A stretch of DNA of 64,000 nucleotides from the NCBI RefSeq assembly GCF_035474595.1, contig NZ_DATIND010000151.1, forward strand, positions 62,001 through 126,000, in the 5' to 3' direction. Both the position numbers and the translations under genes were made by a program. Positions 42,401 to 55,017 of this stretch are shown here, piece by piece; within the stretch, counting starts at the first letter, position 1, and each line of letters starts with the position of its first letter. The notes under the pieces were generated by a model. It worked only from the letters and a program-made list of their open reading frames with translations. It ran no database searches and was not told the origin of the DNA. This DNA comes from Longimicrobium sp. GTDB lineage: Bacteria; Gemmatimonadota; Gemmatimonadetes; Longimicrobiales; Longimicrobiaceae.

Positions 42401-45400
42401 GAAGGTGGTGCGCAGCGCCTCGTGGCGCGCGACGATGCGGTCCAGCGCGCGGACCAGTGCGTCGCGGTCCAGCTCGCCTCGCAGCCGCAGCCGCCGCGGG
42501 ATGTGGTACGCCGTGTCCACGCCGCCCAGCCGCTCCAGGAACCACAGCCGCTGCTGCGCGAACGACAGCGCCAGAGGCCCGCTGCGGTCCGCGGGCTCGA
42601 TCGCCGGAAGGTCGGCGCGCGCGGCGGACTCCAGCCCGCGCGCGAAGTCCGCCAGCACCGGGCGCTCGAACACCTCGCCCAGCTGCGCGTCCACGCCCAG
42701 CAGCTGCCGCACCCGCGACACCGCCTGCACCGCCAGCAGCGAGTGGCCGCCCAGCTCGAAGAAGTGGTCGTGGCGGCCCACGCGCTCCACGCGCAGCACC
42801 TCGCGCCAGATCTCCGCGACCGCCGTCTCCATCTCGCCGAGCGGCGCCTCGTAGCCGCGCCGGGCGTACGCGTCGCCCTCGGGCGCGGGGAGGGCGCGAC
42901 GATCGACCTTGCCGGTGCCGGTGCGCGGGAACGCGTCCAGCCGCACGTACGCGGCGGGAACCATGTACTCGGGGAGGCGCTCGGCGAGATGCGCCCGCAG
43001 CGCGTCCACGTCCGCATCCTCGCCCACGAAGTACGCGACCAGGCGCTTGTCGCCCGGCCCGTCCTCGCGCGCGACGACGACGGACTCGCCGACGGCCGGA
43101 TGCTCCGCGAGCCGCGACTCGATCTCGCTCAGCTCGATGCGGAAGCCGCGGACCTTCACCTGGAAGTCGTTGCGGCCCACGAACTCCAGCCGCCCATCGG
43201 CCCGCCAGCGCACCAGGTCGCCGGTGCGGTACATCCGCGCCTCCGGATCGCCGGCGAACGGATCGGCGACGAAGCGCTCCGCCGTCAGCTCCGCGCGGTT
43301 CCAGTATCCCAGCGCGACACCGTCGCCACCGACGTACAGCTCGCCGACGGCGCCGATCGGAACCGGCTCGCCGGCCGAATCCAGCACGTAGACGCGGGTG
43401 TTCGACTGGGGGCGGCCGATCGGGACCGTGCGCGTATCCTCCGTCACCCCAACGACATCGTGGGCGATGGAGAAGCAGGTCGTCTCCGTCGGGCCGTAGC
43501 AGTTGTAGATGGTGACGCGCCCGCGCTCCGCCAGCACCCGCGCGTACGCCGCCGGATCGGCCTTGTCGCCGCCGGTGAGGATCTGCTTCAGCCCGGAGAG
43601 CGCGCCGGGGATGACCCGCGCGTAGTGGTTGAAGAGCACGGGGGTGATGAGGATCGTCGTCACGCCCTCATCCACCAGCAGCATGCCGTACGCCTCGGGA
43701 TCGAGCAGCACGTCCTGCGGGACGATGACGATGCGGCCGCCGTTCAGCAGCGGACCCCACACCTCCATCGTCGCCGCGTCGAACGCGGGGTTCGAGGCGA
43801 GGGCGACGCGATCGTCCGCATCCAGGTCCGCGAAGCCGTTCGTCATCACCAGCTGCGTGATGGCGCGATGCGGAACCATCACCCCCTTCGGCTCGCCGGT
43901 CGATCCCGACGTGTACATCACGTACGCGACCGCTTCGCCGGTGATGGAGATCTGGAGATCATCCGCGTCTCCATCCCCAATCCCGTCGATGTCGATGCGC
44001 TCGACGTTCGGGAGATGCGGGACCTGCTCGCCGGACTGGCTCAGCAGCACGCCGCAGCCGCTGTCCGCGACCATGAAGGCGATGCGCTCGGCCGGATAGC
44101 TCGCATCGAGCGGCACGTACGCGGCGCCCGCCTTCAGCACCGCCAGCTCCGCGGCGACCAGCTCGGCCGAGCGCGGCAGGAGGATCGCGACGCGCGCCCC
44201 CGCACCGATGCCGCGACTCACGAGGTGGTGCGCGAGGCGGTTCGCCCGCGCGTTCAACTCGGCGTAGCTCACCGTCGCGCCGCCCTCGGCGATCGCGGCG
44301 GCGTTCGGCGTCTGCTGCGCCCGCGCCTCGAACAGCGCGGGGACGGACGCGTGGCGGGGATACTCCGCATCCGTCGCGTTCCACGTCTCCACCACCGTCG
44401 CGCGCTCGGCGTCGGGCAGCACGGCGAGCCGGTCGACGGGGCGGGCGTCATCCGCCACCATCTCCTCCAGCACGCGGCGCACGTAGCCCGCGACGCGCTC
44501 GACCGTCGCCGCGTCGAAGAGCGACGTCGCGTACTCCAGCCCGCCCACCAGCCGCTCGCCGCGCTCCGAGAAGGCGAGCGACAGGTCGAACTTGGCCGTC
44601 ACCTGCCCGCCGCCGTCCACCGGGGCGACCTCGAGCCCCGGCAGCTCCATCCCGCCGGCGCGCGCGGCGCCGTGCCACGCGAACGCCACCTGGAAGACGG
44701 GCGTGTGCGCCAGCGACCGCGCCGGCTGCACCAGCTCCACGATCTGCTCGAACGGGATGTCCTGGTTCTGCTGCGCCGCCAGCGCGCGCTCCCTCACCCG
44801 CGCCAGCAGCGCGGCGACGGACGGCGAATCGCCCAGGTCGATGCGCAGCGCCAGCGTGTTCACGAAGAAGCCGATCAGCCCCTCGATCTCGCGCCGCCCG
44901 CGGTTGGCCGCCGGCGTGCCGATCACCACGTCGCGCTGCCCCGAAAGGCGGCTCAACACCACCGCCCACGCGGCCAGCAGCGTCATGAACGGCGTCGCCC
45001 CGTGCCGCCGCCCCAGCGCCTTCACCCCCGCCGACAGCGCCTCGTTCAGCTCGAAGCCGAGCGAGGCGCCCGCGTACTCCTGCCGCGCCGGGCGCGGACG
45101 GTCGGTGGGCAGCTCGATCAGCTCCGGCGCGCCGGCCAGCGCCTCCTTCCAGTAATCGCCCTGCTGCCGCAGGACGTCGCCCTCCACCCAGCGCCGCTGC
45201 CAGGCCGCGTAGTCCGCGTACTGCACGGGAAGGGGCGTGAGGGGATCGGCGTCGCCGCGGCGGAAGGCGGCGTAGAGCGCGGCCAGCTCGCGGGTGAGCA
45301 CGCCCATGCTCCACCCGTCGGCCACGATGTGGTGCAGGGTGACGAGCAGCGCGTGGTCGTCCGACGCCATCCGCACCAGCCGCCCGCGGACCAGCGGCCC

Positions 45401-48400
45401 GCGCTCCAGGTCGAACGGCGCGTTCACTTCCTCGATCGCCAGGCGGCGCAGCTCCGCCGCCGCGCCCGCCTCGCCCGACAGGTCGTGCTCGACGAGGTGG
45501 AAGCGGCACCCCTCCGCCGGCGCGATGCGCTGCGCGGCGGCACCGTCCGTCTCGCCGAAGGTCGTCCGCAGCGCCTCGTGCCGCGCGACGATGCGGCCCA
45601 GCGCGCGCGTCAGCGCAGCGCGGTCCAGCTCGCCGCGCAGCCGCAGCCGCGCGGGGATGTGGTAGGCCGCGCCCGCGCCGCCCATGCGGTCCAGGAACCA
45701 GAGCCGCTGCTGCGCGAACGACAGCGCCAGCCGGTCGCCGTCCTCCGCCGGCACGATCGCGGGAAGGTCCGCGCGCGACGCCGACTCCAGCCCGCGCGCG
45801 AAGTCCGCCAGCACGGGGCGCAGGAAGAGGTCGCCCAGCGGCACCTCCACCCCCAGCGCCTGCCGGACGCGCGAGATCACCTGCACCGCGCGCAGCGAGT
45901 GCCCGCCCAGCTCGAAGAAGTGGTCGCGGCGGCCAACGCGGTCCACGCGCAGCAGCTCCGCCCAGATCTCCGCCACCGCCTGCTCCGCCTCGCCCTCCGG
46001 CGCCTCGTACGCGCGGCTGGCGAAGGCGTCGCCCTCCGGCGCGGGGAGCGCGCGGCGGTCCAGCTTGCCGTTGGGCGTCAGCGGGAACGCGTCCATCCGC
46101 ACGAACGCCGCGGGCACCATGTACTCCGGCAGCGACGCCGCCAGGTGCGCCCGCAGCTCCTCGATCTCCACCCCATCGCCGAGCACGTAGGCGACGAGCC
46201 GCGCGTCGCCGGAGCCGTCCTCGCGCGCCAGCACGGCGGCCTCGCGCACGGCGGCGTGCTCCGCCAGCCGCGCCTCGATCTCGCCCAGCTCGATGCGGAA
46301 GCCGCGCACCTTCACCTGGAAGTCGTTTCGGCCGACGAACTCGAGGACCGCGGTGCGTGAGTGCGGGAGTGCGGGAGTGCGCTGGTTCTCGCGCGGATCC
46401 AACGCACTTCCGCACTCACGCACTTCCGCACTTTCAGTCCATCTCGCCAGGTCGCCCGTGCGGTACATCCGCGCCCCCGGCTCGCCGGAGAACGGGTCGG
46501 CCACGAAGCGCTCGGCCGTCAGCTCGGGGCGACCGAGATATCCGCGCGCCACGCCGGCACCACCGACGTACAGCTCGCCCACGGCGCCGAGCGGCACCGG
46601 CTGGCCCTCGCCGTCCAGCACGTAGATGCGCGCGTTCGCCACGGGGCGGCCGATGTGCGGCTTCCCGCCGCTCTCCATCGACCCCGAGGTGGCGACGACG
46701 GAGGCCTCGGTGGGGCCGTAGTTGTTCACCAGCGCGAACGGCAGCCCCTCCGGCACCGCGTGCAGCCGGTCGCCGCCGACCAGCAGCGTGCGGAGATGGG
46801 GATGGGTGATGCCGCGCGCGAACGCCGACTCGGCCAGCGGCGTGGGCAGGAAGCTCACGTCCAGCGGCTGCGCGGCCCACCACTCCAGCAGCGCCGATGG
46901 ATCGCGCCCGGCCGGGGGAAGGAGGAGCGCGGCGCCCACCGCGAGCGGCGGCCAGATCTCCCACGTGGCCGCGTCGAAGCCCAGCCCGGCCACGCACGAC
47001 GAGCGGTCGCCCGCCTTCAGCCCGAACGCCGCGCAGTGCCAGCCGACCAGGTTGGCCAGCCCGCGGTGCGGCACGGCCACGCCCTTGGGCATGCCCGTCG
47101 ACCCGGAGGTGTAGATGACGTACGCCAGGTGCTCCGGCGTCACCCCCGCCACCCGCGGATCCGCGTCCGATTCGTCCGCCCACGCCGTGTCCGCGTCCAG
47201 CGCGAGGATCGGCAGGTCGGCGGCGAGCGCGCCGAGGCGCGGGGCGAGCGCGTTCTGCGTCAGCAGCACGGCGGGGCGGCTGTCGGCCAGCATGTAGCGC
47301 AGCCGGTCGTCCGGGTGCTCGGGGTCGAGCGGCACGTAGGCGCCGCCCGCCTTCAGCACGCCGAGCAGCCCCGCCACCATCTCCATCCCCCGCTCCACGC
47401 AGAGCGCGACCGGCACGTCCGGCCCCACGCCGCGCGCGACCAGGTGGTGCGCCAGCCGGTTCGCGCGGCGGTTCAGCTCGCCGTAGCTCAGCGTCTCGCC
47501 ACCGGCCTCCACCGCCGCCGCCTCGGGCGACTGCGCCGCGCGCGCCTCGAACAGCGCGTGCACGCAGACGCCGGTCGGGTGGTCCGCGGCGGTCGCGTTG
47601 AACGCTTCCAGCAGCTGCGCCCGCTCGGCGGCGGGGAGCAGGTCGAGCCGGTCCACGCGCCGCGTCTCGTCCGCCGCCATCTCCGCCAGCGCGGCGCGGA
47701 GGTAGCCGGCGTGCCGCTCCACCGTGGCCCGATCGAAGAGCGCGGTGGCGAACTCCATCGCCCCCACGATCTTGCCGTTCCACTCGGAGAGGGAGAGGGA
47801 GAGGTCGAACTTGGCCGTCTCCTCCGCCACGCCTCCGGGAACCGGCGCCAGCTCCAGCCCGGGGAGCTCGAGCTTCCCGCCCGGCGCGTTCTGCCACGCG
47901 AACATCACCTGGAACACGGGGGTGTGCGCCAGCGACCGCGCCGGCTGCACCAGCTCCACCACCTGCTCGAACGGGATGTCCTGGTGATGCTGCGCCTCCA
48001 GCGCCCGCGCCTTCACCCGCGCGAGGAGCGTGGAGACGGTCGGCGAGCCGTCGAGATCCACGCGCAGCGCCAGCGTGTTCACGAAGAAGCCGATCAATCC
48101 CTCGATCTCCCGCCGTCCGCGGTTGGCCGTGGGCGTGCCGATCACCACGTCCCGCTGGCGGGCCAGGCGGCCCAGCACCGCGGCCCACCCGGCCAGCAGC
48201 GTCATGAACAGCGTGGTCCCGTGCCGCTGCGAGAGCGCCTTCAGCGCGGCCGTCAGCGCCTCGTCCAGCTCCACCCGCACCGAGGCGCCCGCGTGGTCCT
48301 GCCGCGCGGGGCGGGGGCGGTCGGTGGGCAGCTCCAGCAGCTCCGGCGCGCCGGCGAGCGACGCGCGCCAGTAGTCGGCCTGGCGCTGCAGCACCTCGCC

Positions 48401-51400
48401 GTCCACCCAGCGCCGCTGCCACGCCGCGTAGTCGGGATACTGGATGGGGAGGGGCGCAAGGGGATCGGGGTCGCCGCGGCGGAAGGCGGCGTACAGCGCG
48501 CCCAGCTCGTGCACCAGCACCCCCATCGACCACGCGTCGGAGACGATGTGGTGCATGGAGACGAGGAGCACGTGGTCTTCCGCCGCCAGCCGCACCAGCC
48601 GCCCGCGGATGAGCGGCCCGCGCGCCAGGTCGAACCCGGCGTTCGTCTCCGCGGCGATGAGGGCGCGCAGCTCGGCCGCGGTGTCCTCGTAGTAGCCGGA
48701 CAGGTCGTGCTCGGCGAGATGGAAGCGGCTCCCCTCCGCCGGCGCCACGCGCTGCTCCGGCTCGCCGTCGGCCGCGGCGAAGGTGGTGCGCAGCGCCTCG
48801 TGCCGCTGGACGATGCGGTCCAGCGCGCGGACCAGCGCGGCGCGGTCCAGCGCCCCCTTCAGCCGCAGCCGCCGGCGGATGGTGTAGGCGGGGCCCACGC
48901 CGCCCAGCTGCTCCAGGAACCACAGCCGCTGCTGCGAATAGGAGAGCGCCAGCCGTCCGCCGCGCTCCGCCGGTTCGATCTCGGGCAGCTCCGCGCCGTC
49001 CGCGATGTCCAGCCCGCGCGCGAAGTCCGCCAGCACGGGGCGCTCGAACACCATCCCCAGCGGCACCTCCACGCCCAGCACCTGCCGCGCGCGAGAGATC
49101 ACCTGCAGCGCCAGCAGCGAGTGGCCGCCCAGCTCGAAGAAGTCGTCGTGGCGCCCCACGCGGTCGGTGCCCAGCACCTCGGCCCAGATCCCGGCCACCG
49201 CGCGCTCCGTCTCGCCCTCCGGCGCGTGGTAGCCGCGCCGCGCGAAGGCGTCGCCCTCGGGCGCGGGGAGCGCCTTGCGGTCCAGCTTGCCGTTGGGCGT
49301 CAGCGGCATGGCGTCCAGCGCCACGTACGCCGCCGGCACCATGTGCTCGGGAAGCTGCTCGCCCAGCCACGTCCGCAGCGCCTCGGCGCCCACGCCCTCG
49401 CCGACGTAGTAGGCGACGAGCCGCTTGTCGCCCGGACTGTCCTCGCGCGCCAGCACCGCGGCCTCGCGCACCTCGGGGTGCCGCGCCAGCCGCGCCTCGA
49501 TCTCGCCCAGCTCGATGCGGAAGCCACGGATCTTCACCTGCGCGTCGTTGCGGCCCAGGAACTCGATGTTCCCGTCCGGCAGCCAGCGCGCGAGGTCGCC
49601 CGTGCGGTACATCCGCGCCCCGGGATCGGCCGCGAACGGGTCCGCGACGAAGCGCTCCGCCGTCAGCTCGGGGCGATCGAGATACCCGCGCGCCACCCCG
49701 TCGCCACCGATGTACATCTCCCCGACGACGCCGGCGGGCACGGGCTCGCCGTCCGCGTTCAGCAGGTAGATCTGCGTGTTGGCGAGCGGCCGGCCCACGT
49801 GCGGCGCGAAGCCGTCCTCGCGCCGCATCTCCACCCACGTCGAGTACGTCGTGGTCTCCGACGGGCCGTACAGGTTGCAGACGCGATCGACACCGGTTTC
49901 GGCGAAGATGCGCTCCACCAGCCCCTGCTTCAGCGGCTCGCCGGCCAGGTTCACCGTCCGCACGGTCGACGGGACGCGGCCGGCCTCCACCAGCGCCTTG
50001 ATGGCCGAGGGGACGGTGTTCACCAGCGTCGCATCGACCTCCGCGTGCACCAGGTCCAGCGCGTCGCGCACCACCCGCACCGCCCCGCCCACGACGAGGG
50101 GAACGAAGGTCTCGAAGACGTGCAGGTCGAAGTTCAGCGACGTCGACAGCAGCGTCCGCTCGATCGCGCGGCCCTGGAACTCGCGCGCGCCCCAGGCCAG
50201 GAAGTTCACCGCGTTGCGATGGGCGATGGCGACGCCCTTCGGCTGCCCGGTCGATCCGGAGGTGTAGATGAGGTAGGCGAGATGGCCGGAACGCAGCCCG
50301 CCGTGCTCGGGATTCGTCTCCGGCCGGTCCGCCCAGCGCGGCGCGTCCGCGTCCAGCGCGACGACCGGCATCCCCACACCGGCGAAGCGCGAGGCCAGCC
50401 GCGCCTGCGTCAGCAGCACGGCGGGGCGGCTGTCGGCCAGCATGTAGCGCAGCCGGTCCTCGGGGTACTCGGGGTCCAGCGGCACGTACGCCCCGCCCGC
50501 CTTCAGCACGGCGAGCAGCCCCACCATCATCTCCACCCCGCGCTCCACGCAGAGGCCGACGCGCACGTCGGGCCCCACGCCGCGCGCACGCAGCTCGTGC
50601 GCGAGGCGGTTGGCGGCACGGTTCAGCTCGCGATAGGAGAGCGACGCCGCCGCGTCGGCGACGGCTTCCGCGTCCGGCGTGCGCTCCGCCTGCGCCTCGA
50701 AGAGCGAGTGGATGCACGCATCCCGCGGGTACTCCGCGGCGGAGCGGTTCCACTCCACCAGCACCCGGCCGCGCTCCTCCGCGGGAAGCACCTCCACGCG
50801 CGCCAGCGGGCGCCCGGGCGCCGTCTCCAGCGCGTCCACCAGCCCCTCCAGCGCGCGCCGCATCATCGCGCAGACGCGCTCGGGACCGACGGAGGAAGGC
50901 GCGAGCACGGTCAGGCCCACCTGCTCGCCCCGGTCCTCGACCGAGAGGGTGAGGGGATAGTTGGTCCGCTCCTCGCCGCGCACCCCGCGGATCCCCTGCC
51001 ACGCGCGCGCCGCCTCCGCCGTCCGCGCCTGCTTCCCGCCGCCGATGTGGCGGTAGTTCAGGATGGCGGTGAAGAGCGGCGCCGGCGCGGCCACCCCGCT
51101 GCAGCGCTGCGCCAGCGCCAGCGAGGCGTGCTCGTGGCGCATCAGCTCCGCCAGCTGGCGGTGCGCCGCGCGCACGGCGTCGGCCGCGCCCTCCGCGCCC
51201 ACCCGGACGCGGACGGGAAGGGTGTTCATGAACGGCCCCAGCACCCGGTCCGCCCCTTCCCCGCCCTGCATGCGCCCGAAGAGCACCGTCCCGAACACCA
51301 CGTCGCCGCGCCCCGAGGTCCGCGCCAGCACCTGGGCCCACGCCACGTGGCACAGGCTGGCGGCGCTCACCCCCAGCCGCCGCGCGCTCTCGCGCAGCCG

Positions 51401-52354
51401 CAGCGAGAACGCGTCGTCCAGCCACAGCTCGTGCTCGGCGATCCCCGAGCCGTCGCCGCGCACGTCCAGCAGCCCGAACGGCGCCGTCGGCTCCTCCACT
51501 CCCGCCAGCAGCGCGCGGAAGTACGCCTCGTCGCCCGCGCGGCCGTCGCCGCGGCGCGCCTGCGCCACGTAGCCGCGGAAGGCGAGCGGCGCGGGGAGCT
51601 CGGCCTGGCGCCCCAGCAGGTGCGCGCGGATCTCCTCGCCCACGATCTCCGACGTCACGTGGTCGCCGATCACGTGGTGGCGCTGGCGCACCATCACCCA
51701 GCGCTCCCCGTCCCTCGCGGCGAACAGGCGCATCAGCGGCGCGCGGCGCAGGTCCATCCGCTGCGCGCCGGCCCCGTGGCGCGCCCACAGCTGCCCCGCC
51801 ACGTCGCCCTCCGCCGGGTCCAGCTCCACCTCCGCCACCTGCAGCGTGGCCTGGCGCCAGACCACCTGCACCGGCTCGCGCACCCCCTCCCAGGCCAGCG
51901 ACGTGCGCAGGATGTCGTGCCGGTCGATCACCGCCTGCATGGCCGCCACGTACGCGTCCAGCCGGTCGCGCGTCTCGAAGGTGGACAGGCTCACGCCGAT
52001 GTACGGATCGCCCCCGTGCGCCATCAGGTGGTGGAAGAGGATCCCCTCCTGCAGCGGCGCCAGCGGGTAGATGTCCTGCACGTTGCGCGCGCCGCCCTCC
52101 ACCGTGGCCACGACGGTGTCGATCTCCTCCTGCGTGAGCTCGACCAGCGTCAGCATCTCGGGGCGGATGGCCGCGGGCGACCACCACTCCTCGCCGGCGA
52201 TCAGGTCCAGCAGCGCGGACTTGTGCACCCGCAGCTGGCCCAGCAGCTCGGGGTCCAGCCGGGTCCGGTCGCCCGAGACGGCCAGACCCTCGCCGCTCCT
52301 GCGCAGCTGGATTCCGGCGGCGTGGAGCCTGGCGAGCAACGCGTGAACTGTCAT
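39470..52354 (-). CDS. NRPS A, 4294 aa: TubC dock-(E/C-A-PCP)-(C-A-PCP)x3
   Basis: Four-module elongation NRPS, first of the A-B operon. A TubC-like docking domain (residues 1-55) implies an upstream partner protein. A dual E/C domain follows (about 75-510; HHx5GD then HHVIGDH), so the incoming residue is expected to become D. Condensation domains start near 1110, 2190 and 3245 (HHIVSDA, HHIVADG, HHIVSDA). Adenylation domains begin near 553, 1603, 2676 and 3725, with codes DLFNNALTYK (Ala-type), DAWFLGNVVK (exact Leu code), DAMLLGCCFK (hydrophobic, unassigned) and DAWFLGNVVK (Leu). Carrier serines lie near 1078, 2152, 3204 and 4249. The last carrier reads MRQRDLHAEV after the serine helix, a signature shared with the carriers in NRPS C that precede E/C domains, which fits hand-over to NRPS B. 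The second adenylation domain has a 26-residue repeat-derived insertion. The ATG at 52354 begins the docking fold; no Shine-Dalgarno sequence is visible. Confidence 0.95.
46353..46436 (-). repeat. Palindromic 8-bp-unit repeat inserted in frame in NRPS A
   Basis: Left arm 46353-46366 (GTGCGTGAGTGCGG) is the exact reverse complement of 46410-46423. The arms are 8-bp units, as in the copy at 5808-5894. It encodes TESAEVRECGS...ALPHSRTAVL in the second adenylation domain, 26 residues longer than the usual six-residue loop between A7 and A8. Strand, frame and site are the same as in NRPS C, although the two hosting domains have different substrate codes (Leu and Gly). Confidence 0.9.
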
Positions 52355-53751
52355 ACGGGGGTGCCTGAGCCGTTGCGGATGCAGGGAGATGGAGAGGGCT
52401 TGCCCGCCCTCGCAGCCGAAGCGCGGAAGCCGGCGCGCGCCGTGGAGATGCCGCTCGCGCCGCCGCGCGGATGCGGACGCGGCAAGCCCGCCCGGACGCG
52501 CGAGACGCGGCCGGGGGCCACCGCGCGTGCGCGGCGCGGGACGTCGAAATGCGGCCGCGGGAGCTCCCGGCGCGGCTCCACGGGGAGCGGCGACGAGATC
52601 CCGGCGCGGCGTGCGGGACCGGAGTGGCGGATTGGCACCGGTGGGGGTAGCCGATCGGGCGGAGCGTGGGCGAAAACGGAGGCGCGTCCGGTGGCGCGGA
52701 ACTGCCCCGCGCGCCGGACGCCCCTGGGGGACGTCAGTCTGTTCGGAATGTGGACGGCCGGCTCGCCCGGCGCGGCGTCACACGGAAACCAGCCCTGCGG
52801 GATGGACGGCGCGGAGGCGGCGCGGCACGGCACCGCGTCCATCGGCCGGCGGACACTTCACACGGCAGGCGCTTCACACGGCGGACACCTCAGGACGGCG
52901 CGCGCGGCAAGCCCCGCGGTCCTCTCCGCCGCCCGGGGACGGGGAGCGATCGTGTCGGGGTGCCGGAGCCGGCGAAATCCTCCCGCGGCTCCTCCGCCCG
53001 CCCCGCGTTCCTGGAGGGGTGGAGAAGTGCACGTAAGGTCCGTCGGTGGCCCGAAGTGGATGGGCTGCGTCGCCGGAGGTACGGGTGTCGGTGCGACAAA
53101 GATGGAGCAAAGATCCGGATCGCGCCAGTGTTCCCCACCCCGCGCGACAAACCGGTGATTCCGCGCGGAGCGGAGGATTCCAATGCGGACGGAGGGTGCG
53201 CGGCCGGTCCGGCAGCTTTCCCCGCCGGGGATTCACCCGCGACCCGGCCGAACGTCGAAGGATGTCTCGCCGGGTGTGCGCGATGGCGCGTTCCGGGTGC
53301 GGATTTGCGGGGTGCGCTTGACGCGGGAGCGGTTTTGCTCCACTCTACAGCACATCCCAGCGGAACTCGTGGAAGCGCGGCCGGCGTGAAAGGGGCCGCG
53401 TTCGTCAGGTGATGGCGCGTTCAGTGGTTCCCCGCCTCTACATCCCGCTCCGGCGCCAGGCGGCGCGTACCCATACCGATCCGTCTTCCCCGATCCCGAT
53501 CCACCGGCTCGCCCGGCGGCGGACGTAGCGCTCGCCTTGCGCCTGCGCACGCACGCCCCCGGGCCGGTCCACGCCGCCGCGCGGCTGCATCGCCGCGGCG
53601 GCGGACGGCAGCGTAAAAATCGTCCGATCGCATCTCCCTGGCCGGAGGTGCCGGCCGGACGCGCACTCGCGCGGGCGCCGCACCGCAGGTCCGGCGGCGC
53701 CCGCGTCCCGAGCCCGATCCGCACCCCACCCACCCATCTGGAGCAAGACTG
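52355..53751. other. Divergent intergenic region between NRPS A and the hydroxylase
   Basis: A 1397-bp gap between two divergent transcription units. Open frames exist on both strands but read as arginine/proline/alanine-rich low-complexity sequence with no domains, start sites or conserved motifs, so I call the gap non-coding. It should contain the promoters for both directions. Visible structure is a nested direct repeat at 52847-52888. A TTGACG hexamer at 53318-53323 has no good -10 partner. No regulator gene is present. Confidence 0.7.
52847..52888. promoter_or_regulatory. Nested direct repeats, possible operator
   Basis: CTTCACACGGC occurs at 52856-52866 and 52872-52882, 16 bp apart. 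CGGCGGACAC occurs at 52847-52856 and 52879-52888, flanking them. The block lies about 500 bp upstream of NRPS A and 865 bp upstream of the hydroxylase gene, in otherwise unstructured sequence. Spaced direct repeats of this size are typical of binding sites for dimeric regulators. No regulator gene is seen in the window, so the role is inferred. Confidence 0.3.
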
Positions 53752-54783
53752 ATGAGCGTCGCAGTGAACGAGCGCGTGCAGGTTCCCGGGATCGCCCCCG
53801 CGCACGACGGCCGCGTGGAAACCAGCCGCCTGGACGGCTTTCCGGGCGCGCCCGTGGTGGTGCGCCCCGCCGGGGCCGGCGTGGTGCTGGCCGACTGGGC
53901 GGAGCAGAACCGCCCCTGGCTGGAGAGCGTGCTGCACGTGCACGGCGCCGTGCTCTTCCGCGGCTTCGGCATGGACGACGTGGACGAGTTCCAGCGCTTC
54001 ATGCTCTCGGCGTCGGGCGAGCTCCTTCCCTACACCTACCGCTCGTCGCCGCGCACGCAGGTGAAGGGCAACGTCTACACCTCCACCGAGTACCCGGCCG
54101 ACCAGACCATCCCGTTCCACACGGAGATGTCGTACACCAGCGCGTGGCCCATGCGCATCGGCTTCCTGTCGCTGATCGTGGCCGCCACGCAGGGCGAGAC
54201 GCCCATCGCCGACAGCCGCCGCGTGTACGACCGCCTGCCCGAGGAGATCCGCGAGCGCTTCGAGCGGCTGGGGGTGATGTACGTGCGCAACTACACGCCC
54301 TGGATGGACCTTCCCTGGAAGAACGTGTTCCAGGCCGAGACCCGCGAGCAGGTGGACGAGTTCTGCCGCGCGCAGGGGATCCAGGCCGAGTGGATCAGCG
54401 ACGAGCACCTGCGCACGCGCCAGATCTGCCAGGGCGTGGCGGTGCACCCGGCCACCGGCGAGAAGTGCTGGATGAACCAGGCGCACCTCTTCCACGTCAG
54501 CAGCCTGGACCCGTCGCTGGTGGAGATCCTGATGGAGGACTTCGGCGAGGAGAACCTTCCCCGCAACACCTACTACGGCGACGGCTCGCCCATCGACCCC
54601 GAGGTGTTCGCCGCCATCCGCGAGGCGTACGACGCCGAGGCGCTCGTCTTCCCCTGGGAGCAGGGCGACGTGCTCCTGCTGGACAACATGCTGATGGCCC
54701 ACGCGCGCTCCCCCTTCACCGGCGACCGCAAGGTCGTCGTGGGGATGGCCACGCCGCACACCTCCAGCTGGACCCCGGCCTGA
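53752..54783 (+). CDS. SyrP-like Fe(II)/2-oxoglutarate hydroxylase (TauD/TfdA family)
   Basis: A 343-residue non-heme iron oxygenase of the TauD/TfdA superfamily, close to the SyrP-type enzymes of NRPS clusters that beta-hydroxylate an amino acid, often while it is bound to a carrier domain. The iron ligands are visible as HTE (His123, Glu125) and the distal His317 in MLMAHARS. Arg326 in GDRKVVVG is the likely 2-oxoglutarate anchor. An HxE instead of HxD motif is usual in this branch. The ATG at 53752 has GGAG 8 bases upstream. It is the first of three plus-strand accessory genes divergent from the NRPSs. The substrate is not evident; the Glu-like residue of NRPS C is one candidate by analogy with beta-hydroxylation of acidic residues. 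Confidence 0.87.
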   Translation: MSVAVNERVQVPGIAPAHDGRVETSRLDGFPGAPVVVRPAGAGVVLADWAEQNRPWLESVLHVHGAVLFRGFGMDDVDEFQRFMLSASGELLPYTYRSSPRTQVKGNVYTSTEYPADQTIPFHTEMSYTSAWPMRIGFLSLIVAATQGETPIADSRRVYDRLPEEIRERFERLGVMYVRNYTPWMDLPWKNVFQAETREQVDEFCRAQGIQAEWISDEHLRTRQICQGVAVHPATGEKCWMNQAHLFHVSSLDPSLVEILMEDFGEENLPRNTYYGDGSPIDPEVFAAIREAYDAEALVFPWEQGDVLLLDNMLMAHARSPFTGDRKVVVGMATPHTSSWTPA

Positions 54784-54802
54784 CCTTCACCACGGATCGA
54801 TC

Positions 54803-54837
54803 GAGGGGCGGGGATGACGATGTCTCCCCCGCCCCGC
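54803..54837 (+). terminator. GC-rich hairpin after the hydroxylase gene
   Basis: GGGGCGGGG (54805-54813) pairs exactly with CCCCGCCCC (54827-54835), 20 bp after the hydroxylase stop codon. It is flanked by two copies of CGGATCGATCG (54793-54803 and 54838-54848). There is no T-run. It may reduce read-through from the hydroxylase gene into the MbtH gene. Confidence 0.4.
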
Positions 54838-54854
54838 CGGATCGATCGCGAACA

Positions 54855-54875
54855 GCCTCGCGCGGTTTGCGAGGC
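54855..54875 (+). terminator. Second hairpin between hydroxylase and MbtH genes
   Basis: GCCTCGC and GCGAGGC form a 7-bp stem with a 7-base loop, followed by a short pyrimidine stretch (TTCCC). It lies in the same 234-bp spacer as the hairpin at 54803-54837. It may be a weak terminator or a processing structure. Confidence 0.3.
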
Positions 54876-55017
54876 TTCCCGTAGTTGTTGCCGCGACTTC
54901 AGTCGCCGGTGAAGCTGGACCCGCGCGCTTCAAGCCCGGGGGACACGCCGAATCGCCTTCGATTTGCGGCGTCCATCCCCCTGCGACTCATCCGACCTAC
55001 TCTCGAGAGACACCGAC

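Noticed and set aside
52351-52842. Minus-strand frame of 163 codons overlapping the start of NRPS A
   Set aside because: Low-complexity Arg/Pro/Ala sequence, no ribosome-binding site, and it would overlap the NRPS start.
53318-53347. Possible sigma-70 promoter with TTGACG upstream of the hydroxylase gene
   Set aside because: No -10 hexamer at an acceptable spacing; it is also about 400 bp from the start codon.
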